A DNA stretch of 64,000 nt, from contig NZ_FOYL01000001.1 of NCBI RefSeq assembly GCF_900115955.1, forward strand, positions 744,001 to 808,000. The letters run 5' to 3'. The notes under the pieces are model-generated. The model was not told where the DNA came from, did not search any database, and was given only the letters and a program-made list of their open reading frames with translations. Numbering within the stretch: position 1 is the stretch's first letter; each line of letters begins with the position of its first letter. Positions 17,025 to 28,000 of the stretch are shown one piece after another. The position numbers were made by a program, and so were the translations under genes. This DNA is from Lentzea waywayandensis. GTDB lineage: Bacteria; Actinomycetota; Actinomycetes; Mycobacteriales; Pseudonocardiaceae.

Positions 17025-19621
17025 CACGAGGCCAGGTAGTCCGCCAGCTCCGCACGGCTGGAGATCCCGAGTTTGCGGTAGGCGCGGGTCAGGTGCACCT
17101 CGACGGTCCGCAGCGTCACGAACAGGTGGTCGGCGATCGCCCGGTTCGTCACGCCGGCCGCCGCCAGGTCCACGACCTTGCGCTCGCTGGCCGTCAGCAC
17201 CGCCAGGCCGTCCACAGTGGACGGCACGCGCATCCGCCCGCCGACGCCGAGCAGCAACGTCCTGGCCGAGTCCGCGAGCGTCCGGCTGCCGGCCCGCAAC
17301 GCCAGTCCGACGGCGGCCCGCAGGTGCGCCCGCGCCTGCCGGGAATCGCCCACGCCGGTCCACCGCTGCCCCAGCAGCAGTTCGGTCCGTGCCTGCTGGA
17401 TGAGCGACGGCACCGCCGCGAACCCGTCCGCGGCGGCCCTGGCCATGTCCATCGCGCCGAGCCCGGTCGTGGCGTAGGCCTGTGCCAGCAGGGAGAACGC
17501 GGCCGACTCCCTGGTCGGCCAGGCCTTGGCCAGCCGGTCCGCCTCGCGCGTGGCGACGGTGGCGTCCCGTCCGGCCAGCGTCATCACCTGCACGACGTCG
17601 ATCCACGTCGGCAGCGCGCCGGGATCGCTGAGCCCGACCGCGGACATCACCGTCTGGCAGGCCGCCATCCGTTCGGCCGCCAGCGGGAGGTCGTCCTGCA
17701 CGAAGGCGAGCCAGCCGGACGCGCGGAGGTACTCGCGGTGGACCGGGGTGAGGTGCCGGACCTCGTCCTCGTCGATCTCGTCGAGCAGCTTCTCCGCGAA
17801 CGGGGTGTTGCCGGTCTGCAACGACAGCCAGGCCAGCAGAACGACCGCGCGCGGCAGCTGCCAGCCGCCGTCGCGCATCGCCTGGACCGCCGTCGCGGCG
17901 TCCAGGGTGGCACGCTGGAGATCGCCCAGCGACATGTGGACGAGTGCGCGCTGCACGAGCGATCGGCAGCGGGCGAGCGAGTCCCCGTTGCCGGAGAAGG
18001 CGTCCACGGCCCGGTCGAGCACGGAGAGCGCTTCCCCGGCATGGCCCGCCACGCGCAGAACCGTTGCGGCGGAGAGCATCGACCAGTCGGTGAGCGCCTC
18101 CGAGTCGGCGAGGGCGGCCCGCGCGTACCCGACGGCGGCGTCCATCGATCCCCCGCCGCGCATGGTGGCCTCGGCGACGACGCCGAGCAGGCATCGTCGT
18201 GCCGTCGTGTCTCCCGCCGGCGGTGGTGTGGCAGTGGCGACGGCCGCCGCGGCCACGCGGGCGTCGTCGAGGTCGATCGACAGCTGCACGGCGTCGAGCA
18301 GCGTGACGAGGTCCGCGGACAGCGCGGGATCCCGGGCCAGCCGCAGGAACGCGCGGGTGCGCCCGGTCAGCGCGTGCTTCACGGCGAGCGCGGCCCGCAG
18401 ATCCGGGTCGGTGGTGCGGTGGAACGCGGCGGCGAGGTGTTCGCACGCCTGCGCGGGATCGTGCCGGGACAGCTCAGTCGCCAGGTTGACCCGCAGCTCG
18501 ACGTCGTCGGGACTGAGCTCGACGAGACGACGCAGGTAACGGGACGCGTCCTGGGGCTGCCCGCCCGCGGCCGCCTCGTGCAGCACCTGCGACATCCAGG
18601 GCGCGTCGACGGCGGGCAGGTGGACGAGCTGGTCGGCGACCGCGCCCGCGTCGTGCCCGAACTCGTCCAGCACGACCGCCGCGCGGTGCCGCAGCTCGGC
18701 GGCCTCGGCCGGGTCGAGCACGTCCAGCACTCCCGCCCGGTACCAGGCGCGGACGTGGTCGGGCAGGCCCTCGCCGAGCAGGTGGTGCCTGCGCAGCGTG
18801 GAGATCCCGGTCTCGGCCACCCGCGCGGACACCCCGGCGAGCGGCCCGACGAGTTCCTCGCGGTCGACGACCACGAGCGCGGTGGCGATGGCGCGCAGGT
18901 GTTCCGGCTGGTCGCGCAGCCGCCGGGCGGCGACGAGCTCGACGGACTCCTGGCGGAGCGCCTGCGCGGCGCGGATGTCCGCGAGCACGGTGGTGAGGTG
19001 GCTCGGGATGCCGCCGGACAGGCGCAGGCACAGGTTCGTGAACACCGCGTCCGGCGGGAAGTGCAGGGTCGTGGAGATCATGTCGGCGACCTGCGGCGTG
19101 GTGAGGGGGTGCAGGTCGACCACGTGCGCGCGGGCCAGGTCCACGTGCAGCGGCGAGTTCTGCGACAGGACCAGGCTGACCGGTTCGTCGCCGAGTCTGC
19201 GCAGCACGAAGTCCACCCAGCGGACGGTGGCGTCGTCGCACGCGTCGAGGTCGTCGAGGACCAGGCAGACGGGCGAGCGTTGCGCGAGCGTCACGACGTC
19301 ACGCCACATGGCGCGATAGACGCGGTAGAAGGCGGCCGCGGACGTGTCCGTCAGTTCCGGAACTCCCGTGCCGGTCTGGGCGAGCAGCCGGCGGGCGACG
19401 GTGAGCGGCAGGCGTTCGCCGCGGCCGCCCGCGCTCAGCACCGTTGTCCCGGCACGAGTCTCGGTCGCGGCGGCCAGGCGCAGGACGGCGGACTTGCCGG
19501 TGCCCCGGCCCCCGCGCACGAGCACGGCCTGCGCGCCCGTGCCACGGCGGGCCGCGGTCGTGTGGTGCGCCACCGCGGTGAGCACGCTCTCACGACCGAA
19601 GAGCTCCGACTGGTCGTCCAC
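17024..19621 (-). CDS. LAL-family (large ATP-binding LuxR) transcriptional regulator
   Basis: 865 residues from GTG 19621 (VDDQSELFGRESVLTAV). Walker A is at 37-44 (GGRGTGKS) and Walker B at about 118-125 (VCLVLDDLDACDD). The middle is TPR-like, and the C-terminus carries a LuxR helix-turn-helix (LTASERKVVDLAAAGVTNRA, then IADHLFVTLRTVEVHLTRAY). The N-terminal EL-FGRE motif is the usual start of LAL proteins. It heads a two-gene regulatory operon with the LAL gene at 14352. Two LAL regulators plus a PAS-LuxR protein is close to the regulator set of known polyene macrolide clusters, so it is inferred to activate the PKS genes. Its promoter should be in the 153-bp gap upstream. Confidence 0.92.
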   Translation of the reverse strand: MDDQSELFGRESVLTAVAHHTTAARRGTGAQAVLVRGGRGTGKSAVLRLAAATETRAGTTVLSAGGRGERLPLTVARRLLAQTGTGVPELTDTSAAAFYRVYRAMWRDVVTLAQRSPVCLVLDDLDACDDATVRWVDFVLRRLGDEPVSLVLSQNSPLHVDLARAHVVDLHPLTTPQVADMISTTLHFPPDAVFTNLCLRLSGGIPSHLTTVLADIRAAQALRQESVELVAARRLRDQPEHLRAIATALVVVDREELVGPLAGVSARVAETGISTLRRHHLLGEGLPDHVRAWYRAGVLDVLDPAEAAELRHRAAVVLDEFGHDAGAVADQLVHLPAVDAPWMSQVLHEAAAGGQPQDASRYLRRLVELSPDDVELRVNLATELSRHDPAQACEHLAAAFHRTTDPDLRAALAVKHALTGRTRAFLRLARDPALSADLVTLLDAVQLSIDLDDARVAAAAVATATPPPAGDTTARRCLLGVVAEATMRGGGSMDAAVGYARAALADSEALTDWSMLSAATVLRVAGHAGEALSVLDRAVDAFSGNGDSLARCRSLVQRALVHMSLGDLQRATLDAATAVQAMRDGGWQLPRAVVLLAWLSLQTGNTPFAEKLLDEIDEDEVRHLTPVHREYLRASGWLAFVQDDLPLAAERMAACQTVMSAVGLSDPGALPTWIDVVQVMTLAGRDATVATREADRLAKAWPTRESAAFSLLAQAYATTGLGAMDMARAAADGFAAVPSLIQQARTELLLGQRWTGVGDSRQARAHLRAAVGLALRAGSRTLADSARTLLLGVGGRMRVPSTVDGLAVLTASERKVVDLAAAGVTNRAIADHLFVTLRTVEVHLTRAYRKLGISSRAELADYLAS

Positions 19622-19774
19622 CGCCTACCGCCTCAGGCTCGAAGAGTGACCCTGCGCTGAGGATAAATGCCCCAGGTGACCGGACCGCAAACTCCGCGAG
19701 GCAAGTGTCAAAGTCTGGCACGGTGATTCCGCATTGTGCGGGTGGCGAATCCACCGCCGGTTCCAGTCAGTGAA
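19622..19774 (-). promoter_or_regulatory. Upstream region of the LAL operon
   Basis: This 153-bp stretch separates the glycosyltransferase remnant from the LAL operon. On the minus strand a TTGACA hexamer (19711-19706) could be a -35 box, but no clear -10 follows at 16-18 bp. A small hairpin GGTGG-CGAAT-CCACC (19741-19755) lies about 20 bp after the glycosyltransferase stop and could slow or end the long PKS transcript. Confidence 0.3.
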
Positions 19775-20221
19775 CTAATACGCCACAACGCGGCCCGGCA
19801 CAACCCGGTAGAGGCTCGGTTTCTCCGGGAGGAACGCGAGCCCGAAGCGCGTGAGGAACTCGCCGAAGGCCGCGTCCACGAAGTCGTCGTCGGGCAGGCC
19901 GTCCCACGTCTCGGCGGCGGCCCGCGCGACGTCGACGGCGGTGCTGTCGTAGACGACGAGGTCCGGCAGGTCGCCCGCGAAGTAGCCGCGTGCCAGCGAG
20001 ATCGGCGACGCGCTGTCGTCGAGGAACCCCACCACGTCCCACCTGCCCTCGGTCGCCTCGCTCAGCGCGAGACGGGCGGCGACCTCGGACGAGGTGGCGT
20101 AGGTGACGCGGTAGCCGCGCCGCACCAGTTCCTCGATCACCGCGAGCGCCGGTAGTGCCTGACCCTGCGCGGGATTGGCGAAGATCGCCACGTGCCGCCT
20201 GGCGCCGACCTCCTCGGCCAT
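19775..20221 (-). CDS. Truncated macrolide-type glycosyltransferase (N-terminal domain only)
   Basis: 148 residues, against about 390-430 for the MGT family of GT-B glycosyltransferases. The first 60 residues match the acceptor-binding domain (RHVAIFANPAQGQALPALAV, then IEELVRRGYRVTYATSSEVA) and LPDLVVYDSTAVDVARAAAE also fits. The text then jumps to LTRFGLAFLPEKPSLYRVVP, which corresponds to a later part of the same domain, so an internal deletion is likely. The entire C-terminal nucleotide-sugar domain with its HAGxGS-type motif is absent. A catalytic role is unlikely. It is probably a decaying remnant at the tail of the PKS operon, 73 bp after the dehydrogenase gene. Confidence 0.7.
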   Translation of the reverse strand: MAEEVGARRHVAIFANPAQGQALPALAVIEELVRRGYRVTYATSSEVAARLALSEATEGRWDVVGFLDDSASPISLARGYFAGDLPDLVVYDSTAVDVARAAAETWDGLPDDDFVDAAFGEFLTRFGLAFLPEKPSLYRVVPGRVVAY

Positions 20222-20294
20222 CCTTGATGACCACCTCTCTGCGAACGACGTGCTGCCTGATGCCGTTGTACGGCATTCAATGCTCGGGAATCTC

Positions 20295-21992
20295 TCACTT
20301 TCCTTTGTTCACGAGCCGGAATCCGCTGCCTGTTTTCTGCCCGAGGTGACCGGAGGCGACGAGCCGGCGCAGTTCCTCGGCGGGCGCGGGTTCTCCGTTG
20401 GGAGAGGCCGCACTGAGCGTCTCCAGAATGGCGAGCGAGATGTCGAGACCAATGGTGTCGAGGAGGGTGAAGGGCCCCATCGGGTGGTGGAACGCCGTCA
20501 CGATCGCCGTGTCGATCTCCTCGACCGTGACGTCGGTGCGGTCGAGCATGCGAATGGCGTCGTTCAAATACGGGAACAGCACGTGGTTCACGATGAACCC
20601 GACGCGGTCCGCGCAGTCCACCCCGGTCTTGCGCAGCCACTTCACCAGCGCGTGAGCGGTGGCGTGCACGTCGTCGGCGGTGTGTTCGGTGCGGACGATC
20701 TCGACGAGCTTCATGACCGGTGCGGGGTTGAAGAAATGCAGCCCGATCACGTCCCGCGGGCGGCTCGTGACGTTCGCGCAGTCGGTGACGGAAAGGCTCG
20801 ACGTGGTGGTGGCGATGATGGCGCCGGGTTTGACGGCGGCGTCGATGCCTTGCAGCACAGCGGTTTTCACGGCCATGTCCTCGGCGACGGCCTCGATGAC
20901 GATGTCCGCTCCGGCGAGCGCCTCGTAGCCCGTGGCGGCGGTGAGCCGCGCGAGAACGTCCTGGCGGTCCTGTTCGGACATCCTGCCTTTCTGCACGAGT
21001 CTGGTCAGAGACGAACAGATCTGATCCCGCGCGGCCTCGGCCTTTTCCTGGGTGCGGGCGACGAGCGTGGTGGGAATGCCCGCCACGATCAGGACCTCCG
21101 CGATACCCCGGCCCATCAGCCCGGCGCCCACGACACCCGCGCGGCGGATCTCGCGTGGTTCGCCCTCGCTCACGCGGTTGCGGGGCGGGGGCAGCATCTC
21201 GCCGCGGTCGTCGTAGCGATGGAAGCCCCGGCCCGTCTTCCGTCCGAGGTGGCCTTCCTCGACCTTGCGGTCCAGCAACGGTGACGGGACGTAGGAGGCG
21301 GAACCGGTGAGGTCGTGGAGGTTCCGGAGAGCGGAGCGGACGGTGTCGAGCCCGATCAGGTCGAGCAGGTGCAGCGGGCCGAACTTGAGGCCACAGCCCA
21401 GTTTCAGGGCGGCGTCGAGGTCTTCGACGGTCGCGTAGCCCTCGTCGGCGAGGTTCATCGTGCGGTTCATGCACGCGTACAGCAGCGCGGACGCGGCCTC
21501 GACCGGCCGGCCGCCGAGACTCACGAGCTCGGTGCCTGCCAGCCGGACCGCCTTGCGTGCCAGGTGAAACGCCTCCGGGGAGGCCATGGACGTGCCGATC
21601 AGGCTCGCGTGACACCCGTACGGCGGTGGGATGGAGTAGCGCAGCCCGACGACGCGGTCCGGTGCGCCGGACGCGATGGCGAGTTTCGCCACGGACAGCG
21701 TCGGTGTGGTGGTGAGGAAGACCGTGCCCGGCGCGCACTGGTCGACGAGCTGCCGCAGCACGGTCTCCTTGACGCCGAAGTCCTCCGGCAGCGCCTCGAT
21801 GACGAGGTCGGCCCGCTTGAGGTCGACCAGTTCGGTCGCGAGGCTCAGCCGGGAACAGCTCAGCCTGTCGTGGACGCGCGACAGCACCTCGAGCTCGCTG
21901 TCCACGCCGATCACCTCGGCCCCGTTCGCGAGCAGGACCTTCGTGAGGCCCTCCCCGAGGCTGCCGAGCCCCACCACACCGATCACGAGCAT
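20295..21992 (-). CDS. Fused double 3-hydroxyacyl-CoA dehydrogenase (3-hydroxybutyryl-CoA dehydrogenase-like)
   Basis: 565 residues made of two tandem dehydrogenase units of about 280 each. Both have NAD-binding GxGxxG (GLGSLG at 8-13; GAGLMG at 289-294) and both have the C-terminal GHLGRKTGRGF / GHLGQKTGSGF ending. The second keeps the catalytic residues His419 (GLHFFNPAPVMKLVE) and Asn469 (GFIVNHVLFPYLN). The first reads GLRYSIPPPYG, with Arg118 in place of the histidine, so it is probably inactive. The enzyme would interconvert acetoacetyl-CoA and 3-hydroxybutyryl-CoA, a step on the route to crotonyl- and ethylmalonyl-CoA. The ATG has AAGGAG six bases upstream and lies 14 bp after the PKS stop, so it is in the PKS operon. 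Confidence 0.88.
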   Translation of the reverse strand: MLVIGVVGLGSLGEGLTKVLLANGAEVIGVDSELEVLSRVHDRLSCSRLSLATELVDLKRADLVIEALPEDFGVKETVLRQLVDQCAPGTVFLTTTPTLSVAKLAIASGAPDRVVGLRYSIPPPYGCHASLIGTSMASPEAFHLARKAVRLAGTELVSLGGRPVEAASALLYACMNRTMNLADEGYATVEDLDAALKLGCGLKFGPLHLLDLIGLDTVRSALRNLHDLTGSASYVPSPLLDRKVEEGHLGRKTGRGFHRYDDRGEMLPPPRNRVSEGEPREIRRAGVVGAGLMGRGIAEVLIVAGIPTTLVARTQEKAEAARDQICSSLTRLVQKGRMSEQDRQDVLARLTAATGYEALAGADIVIEAVAEDMAVKTAVLQGIDAAVKPGAIIATTTSSLSVTDCANVTSRPRDVIGLHFFNPAPVMKLVEIVRTEHTADDVHATAHALVKWLRKTGVDCADRVGFIVNHVLFPYLNDAIRMLDRTDVTVEEIDTAIVTAFHHPMGPFTLLDTIGLDISLAILETLSAASPNGEPAPAEELRRLVASGHLGQKTGSGFRLVNKGK

Positions 21993-22006
21993 GTCCGGCT
22001 CCTTGC

Positions 22007-25000
22007 CTAGAGACCGAGTTCTTCGTCGAGCATCGCGAACATCTCGTCGTCCGAAGCCGACTCGAAGTCCTTCTCGGTGCTGGTGTTCTTGGCCCACTTG
22101 GTGCGCAGGACGTCGAGCCGTCCGGCGATCTGCTGGTGCAGCGCGGGATCCACGCTGGCCGCGGCGAGCGCCTTCTCGAACGCGTCGAGGTCGGCGAGCA
22201 CGCTCGGCAGCCCGGCCTCCGGCGCGTCGGCCAGCAGCTCGGTCTTGAGGTGCGCCACCAGGTCGTTCGGCGTCGGGTAGTCGAACACCAGCGTGGCGGG
22301 CAGCCTCAGGCCCGTCGCACCGCCGAGGCGGTTGCGCAGTTCGACCGCGGTGAGCGAGTCGAAGCCGAGTTCCTGGAACTGCCGGTCGCCCTCGATCTGC
22401 TCGTTCTCTCCGTGGCCGAGCACCTCGGCGACCTGGCCTCGCACGAGGTCCAGCAACGCGTCGGTGCGTCCCTGGTCGGTGAGCGCGGTCAGGCGGGTGA
22501 TCAGCGAGTCCGCCGTCTCCTGTCCTGCCACGGCCTTCTTCGACCTGGTGCGCACGAGGCCGCGCAGCAGCGGTGCGACCTCGTGGTTGCGCAGGACCGC
22601 GAAGTCCAGCTTCACCGGAAGCGTTGCCGCGGCGCCGGTCTGGAGCGCCTCGTCGAAGAGGGTGGTGCCGAGTTCCCCGGTGATCGCCGGCATGCCGGAG
22701 CGGGCCATGCGTTCGGCGTCCTGGGCACTGAGCATGCCGGTGTCCCAGGCGCCCCACGCCATGCTGGTCGCCTTCTGGTCGTGCGCCTTGCGAAGTGCTG
22801 CGAGGGCGTCGAGGAACGCGTTGGCCGCCGCGTAGTTGGCCTGACCCGCGTTGCCGAACGTGCCGGCGACGCTGCTGAACAGGATCAGGTTCGCTGCCGG
22901 TGCCAGTTCGTGCAGGTACCAGGCGGCGTCGACCTTCGGCTGGAGCACCGGGTCGATGCGGTCCAGCGTCAGGGACTCGATGGTGGAGTCGTCCAGCACG
23001 CCGGCCGCGTGGATGATCGTCGCCGGGTTGTGGGCGTTGAGCAATGCGGCGAGTTCGGTGCGGTCACTGACATCGCAGGCCGCCACGGTGACGTCGGCGT
23101 CGAGATCGCTGACGTCCGCCTGGCCGGTGCGGCTCGCGAGAACGAGTTCCCCGACACCGTGGTTCTCGACGAGGTGCTTCGCGATGATCCGGCCGAGACC
23201 GCCCGTGCCACCGGTGATGAGCACCTTGCCGTACTCGACCGTTTCCTCGCCACGTTCCGCCCTGGTGAGGCGGCCGCCGAGGATCTCGCCGTCGCGGACG
23301 ACGATCTGCGGTTCCTCGGCCCCGATCGCCTGGCGCAGCACGGCGAGGCTGGAGCGCTGGTCGTCGAGGTCGAGCAACCCGAACGTGCCGGGGTGCTCGG
23401 ACTGCGCGACCCTGACGAGGCCCCAGACCGCCGCCGCGACGGGATCCGGTGCTTCTGCGTCGCTCGCCGCGATGGCGTTCTTCGTGACGAACCAGAGCCT
23501 TCCCGGCCTGTTCGCCGTGATCCACTCCTGGACGTTGACCAGGGCGTCGCTCACGGCGGCGTGCGCGGAGTCCACGACGTCGTCGGAACAGGCCTTGACC
23601 TCGGTGAGGACGACCTCGGCGTCGGCGGTCTCGATGGTCTCGTAGACGCGTCCGGCGACGAAGTGGTCGACCAGTCCGAAGTGGTCCTCGCCCGCGATCG
23701 CCACGGTGGCGTTGACGGGTTCGGTGGCGTTGATCGGCGTCCAGCCGAGCGTGAAGAGGGCGTCGCGGGTGGTGTTCTCGTTGAGCTGCCCCGTGTTGAC
23801 CGCGCGGACCACGAGCGACCGGACCTCGGCGACCGGGTTCCCCTGCGGGTCGGCGACGACGATGTGCATCGCGCCGCTGTCGTCCCTGGTCATCCTGACC
23901 CTGACCGCTGCCGCGCCGGTGGCGTGGATCTTCACGCCCTCCCAGCTGAACGGCAGCCCCGCTCCCCCGTCACCCTCCTGCAGCAGCGCGGTGTGCAGCG
24001 TCGCGTCGAGCAGCGCCGGGTGGAGTCCGAACGCGCCGGGTTCGACGCCGTCGGGCAGCGCGACCTCCGCGAAGACGGCACCTTCGTGGCGCCACGCGTT
24101 CTTGAGGCCCTGGAACGTGTCCCCGTACGCGAACCCGATCTCGGCGAACCTGTCGTAGACGCCGTCGAGGTCGATCGGCTCGCCCTGCGGCCACTCGGTC
24201 AGCGCGGTGCCGCGGCTGTCGCTGGTGCTCAGCGTGCCGCCGGCGTTCTCGGTCCACGGCAGGTCGGTGTCCTCCGGCCTGCTGTAGATCGTCACCGTGC
24301 GCCTGTCGTTCTCCTCGGCGCCGATCGCGACCTGGATCTGCACACCACCCTGGTCGGGCAGCATCAGCGGCGCCGCGATCGTGAGCTCGTCCAGCGTGTC
24401 GAGCCCGAGCTCCTCACCGGCCTTGAGCGCGACCTCGACCAGTGCCGCACCGGGCACGAGCGCCCGTCCCATGATCACGTGGTCCGCGAGCCAGGCGTGC
24501 GTCCTGAGGGAGATCCGGCTGGTGAACAGGTGCCCGTCCTGCCCGGCGAGCTGGACGGCCGCGCCGAGCAGCGGGTGCCCGACACTGCCCAGACCGGCGG
24601 CCTTGACGTCGCTCGCGCCCTCCACGACCTTCGGCCAGTACGACTGCCGGCGGAACGCGTAGGTGGGCAGGTCGATCTTCCTGGCTTGGCCGAGCAGCGG
24701 CGTCCAGTCGACCTTGACGCCCTCGACGTGAGCCCGGCCGAGCGCGGTGAGGAACCGCGTGACCTCGTTCTCGTTCCGCTTGATCATCGGAATCGCTCCG
24801 TCGACCAGCGGGGTGAGCGCCGCGTCGGGCCCGATCTCCAGGAACGTCCTGTCGCCCAGCGCGGTCACGTTGTCGTGGAACCGCACGGCATCCCGGACGT
24901 GGCCGACCCAGTAGTCGATCGTGGCCGGGTCCCCGCCGGTCTGGAACGGAATCGCAGGTTCGCTGAAGGTGATCTCGCTGATCGCCTCCCGGAAGTCCGG

Positions 25001-28000
25001 CATCATCGGTTCCATCAACGGCGAGTGGAACGCGTGCGACACCTTGAGCTGCTTGTACTTCCACTGCTTGGCGATCTTGAGGACCTCGTCCTCCTCGCCC
25101 GCCAGCACCACGGTCCGCGGCCCGTTGATGGCCGCGATCGACACGTTGCCCGTCAGATACGGCGTCACCTCCTCCTCCGAGGCGATGACGGACACCATCG
25201 CGCCACCCTGCGGCAACGCCTGCATGAGCGCGGCCCGCGCCGTGATCAGCTGACACGCGTCCTCAAGGCTCAGCACACCAGCGACGTGCGCCGCGGCAAC
25301 CTCACCGATCGAGTGCCCGGCAACGTGATCCGGCGTGACGCCGAACGACTCGACCAGCCGGTACAGCGCGATCTCGACGGCGAACAACGCCGGCTGCGCG
25401 AACCCGGTCTGGTTCAGCGCCTCCTGGTCGTCACCCCACATGACCTCTTTCAGCGCAGGGTCGAGGTGCTGCAACGCGTTGTCGAGCGCCTCGGCGAACA
25501 CGGGGTACGCCTCGTACAGCTCACGCCCCATGCCGATCCGCTGCGACCCCTGCCCGCTGAACAGGAACGCCACCGGCTTCCGGCTCACCGCCCCACGAGC
25601 CACGACCTCGCCACCGAGCACGACCGCCCGGTGATCGAACAACGTCCTGGCCGTCAGCAACGAGTACGCGACGTCCTCGGCCGCCCCGCGGGCCTGCCTG
25701 ATCCGCTCGACCTGCCCGTCCAGCGCCGCCTCACTCCGAGCCGACACCACCCACGGCACCAGGCTGTCTCCAAGGGCCGAGTCGCGCCCGACCTCCAGCG
25801 CTCCCGGCGCTTCCAAGATCACGTGCGCGTTCGTGCCGCTGATGCCGAACGACGACACCGCCGCCCGCCGCGCCCGCTCTACCGAGGGCCACGCGGTGTT
25901 CTCCTGCAGCAGCTCGACCGCGCCCTCGCTCCAGTCGACGTGCGACGAAGGCGTCGAAGCGTGCAACGTCCGCGGCAACACCCCGTGCCGCATCGCCTGC
26001 ACCATCTTGATGATGCCCGCGACACCGGCAGCGGCCTGCGTGTGCCCGATGTTCGACTTGATGCCACCCAGCAGCAGCGGCACGTCCCGATCCTGCCCGT
26101 ACGTCGCCATCAGCGCCTGCGCCTCGATGGGGTCGCCCAAAGAAGTACCGGTGCCATGCGCCTCGACGGCATCGACATCAGCAGCAGACAACCCGGCAGA
26201 CGCCAACGCCTGTCGAATCACCCTCTGCTGCGACGGCCCGTTGGGCGCCGTCAGTCCGTTGGACGCACCGTCCTGGTTGATCGCCGAACCCCGCACGACC
26301 GCAAGGACCTGGTGACCATTCCGCACCGCATCCGACTGACGCTCCAACACGAGCAGACCGACACCCTCGGACCAACCGACACCATCGGCCGTGTCCGAGA
26401 ACGCCTTGCACCGCCCGTCCTCCGACAGCCCGCGCTGACGGGAGAACCCGACGAACGACCCCGGCGTCGACATCACGGTCACACCACCGGCCAGCGCCAA
26501 TGAGCATTCACCGGCCCGAAGAGCCTGCATCGCCCAGTGCAAAGCCACCAACGACGACGAGCACGCGGTGTCGATCGACACCGACGGCCCCTCAAGCCCG
26601 AGCGCGTAGGACACGCGACCCGAGATCACCGAAGGCGATGCACCGGTCGAGCCGAAACCCTCGGTGTCCGCACCGCCGATGAGCTGCGTGTAGTCGTTGT
26701 ACATGACACCGGCGAACACACCGGTGGAGCTGCCACGCAACGATGCCGGCGCGATCCCGGAACGCTCCAACGCCTCCCACGCCGTCTCCAGCATGAGCCG
26801 CTGCTGCGAGTCCGTCGCGACGGCCTCACGCGGTGACATCCCGAAGAACTCCGGGTCGAACTGGTCCGCGTCGTGCAGGAAGCCGCCCGCCCGGACGTAC
26901 GACGTGCCGGGGTGGTCGGGGTCCGGGTGGAAGAGCGTGTCCAGGTCCCAGCCGCGGTTCGCCGGGAACGGCGTGATCGCGTCCACACCCGAAGCCACCA
27001 GATCCCACAGGTCCTCTGGCGAGGAGACACCGCCGGGGTAACGGCAGGCCATGCCGACGATCACGATCGGATCGTCCGAAGTGGACACCAGCGCGGGCAG
27101 GTCCGAGACGTCCGTGACCGCTCCGAGCAGTTCGTCCTTCAGATATCCGGCCAGCTGCGCCGACGACGGGTAGTCGAACACCACGGTCGCCGGCAGCTTG
27201 AGCCCGGTGACCGCCGTGAGCCGGTTGCGCAGCTCGACCGCGGTCAGCGAGTCGAACCCGAGCTCCTGGAACGCCCGCGCCGGGTCGACCGCCGCGATCG
27301 TGTCGTAGCCGAGCACGGCCGCGACCTCGCCGCGAACCAGATCCACCAGCGCGTCGATCCGTCCGGCTTCGTCCAGCACGGACAGTCGCCGCACCAGCCC
27401 GGAAGCCGTCTCCGACCCCGCGACCTTGCGCCGCGCCTTGACCCGGATCAGCCCGCGCAGCAACGGCTTCACGTCACCGTTCTGCTTCAGCGCCGCCAGG
27501 TCGAGCCGCACCGGAATCACCGCGGGTTCCGCCCCGGCGACCGCCGCGTCGAACAGCCGCAGCCCCAGCTCGGAGGAGATGGCGGGCATGCCCGAGCGCT
27601 GCATCCGTTCGGCGTCCTCGGCCGACAACATGCCGGTGTCCCAGGCGCCCCACGCCAGCGACACGCCGGGCAGCCCGTTGAGCCGCCGGTGCGCGGCCAG
27701 CGCGTCGAGGAACGCGTTGCCGGCGGCGTAGTTGCCCTGCCCGGCGTTGCCGAACACCCCGGCCGCCGACGAGAACACCACGAACCTCGACACCTCGGTC
27801 GCGAGATCGTGCAGGTTCAGCGCGGCATCGACCTTGGCGCGCAGCACGGAGTCGACCCGCTCGGGCGTGAGCGACTCGATCACACCGTCGTCCAGCACTC
27901 CGGCCGCGTGCACGACACCGCGAACCTTGTGCTGCTTCAGCAACTCCCACAACGCAGTCCGGTCGGCAGCGTCGCAGGCGACGACAGAGACCTTCGCGCC

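Noticed and set aside
22010..22236. Thioesterase at the end of the six-module PKS
   Set aside because: The tail is only about 70 residues with docking-helix character and lacks a GxSxG motif.
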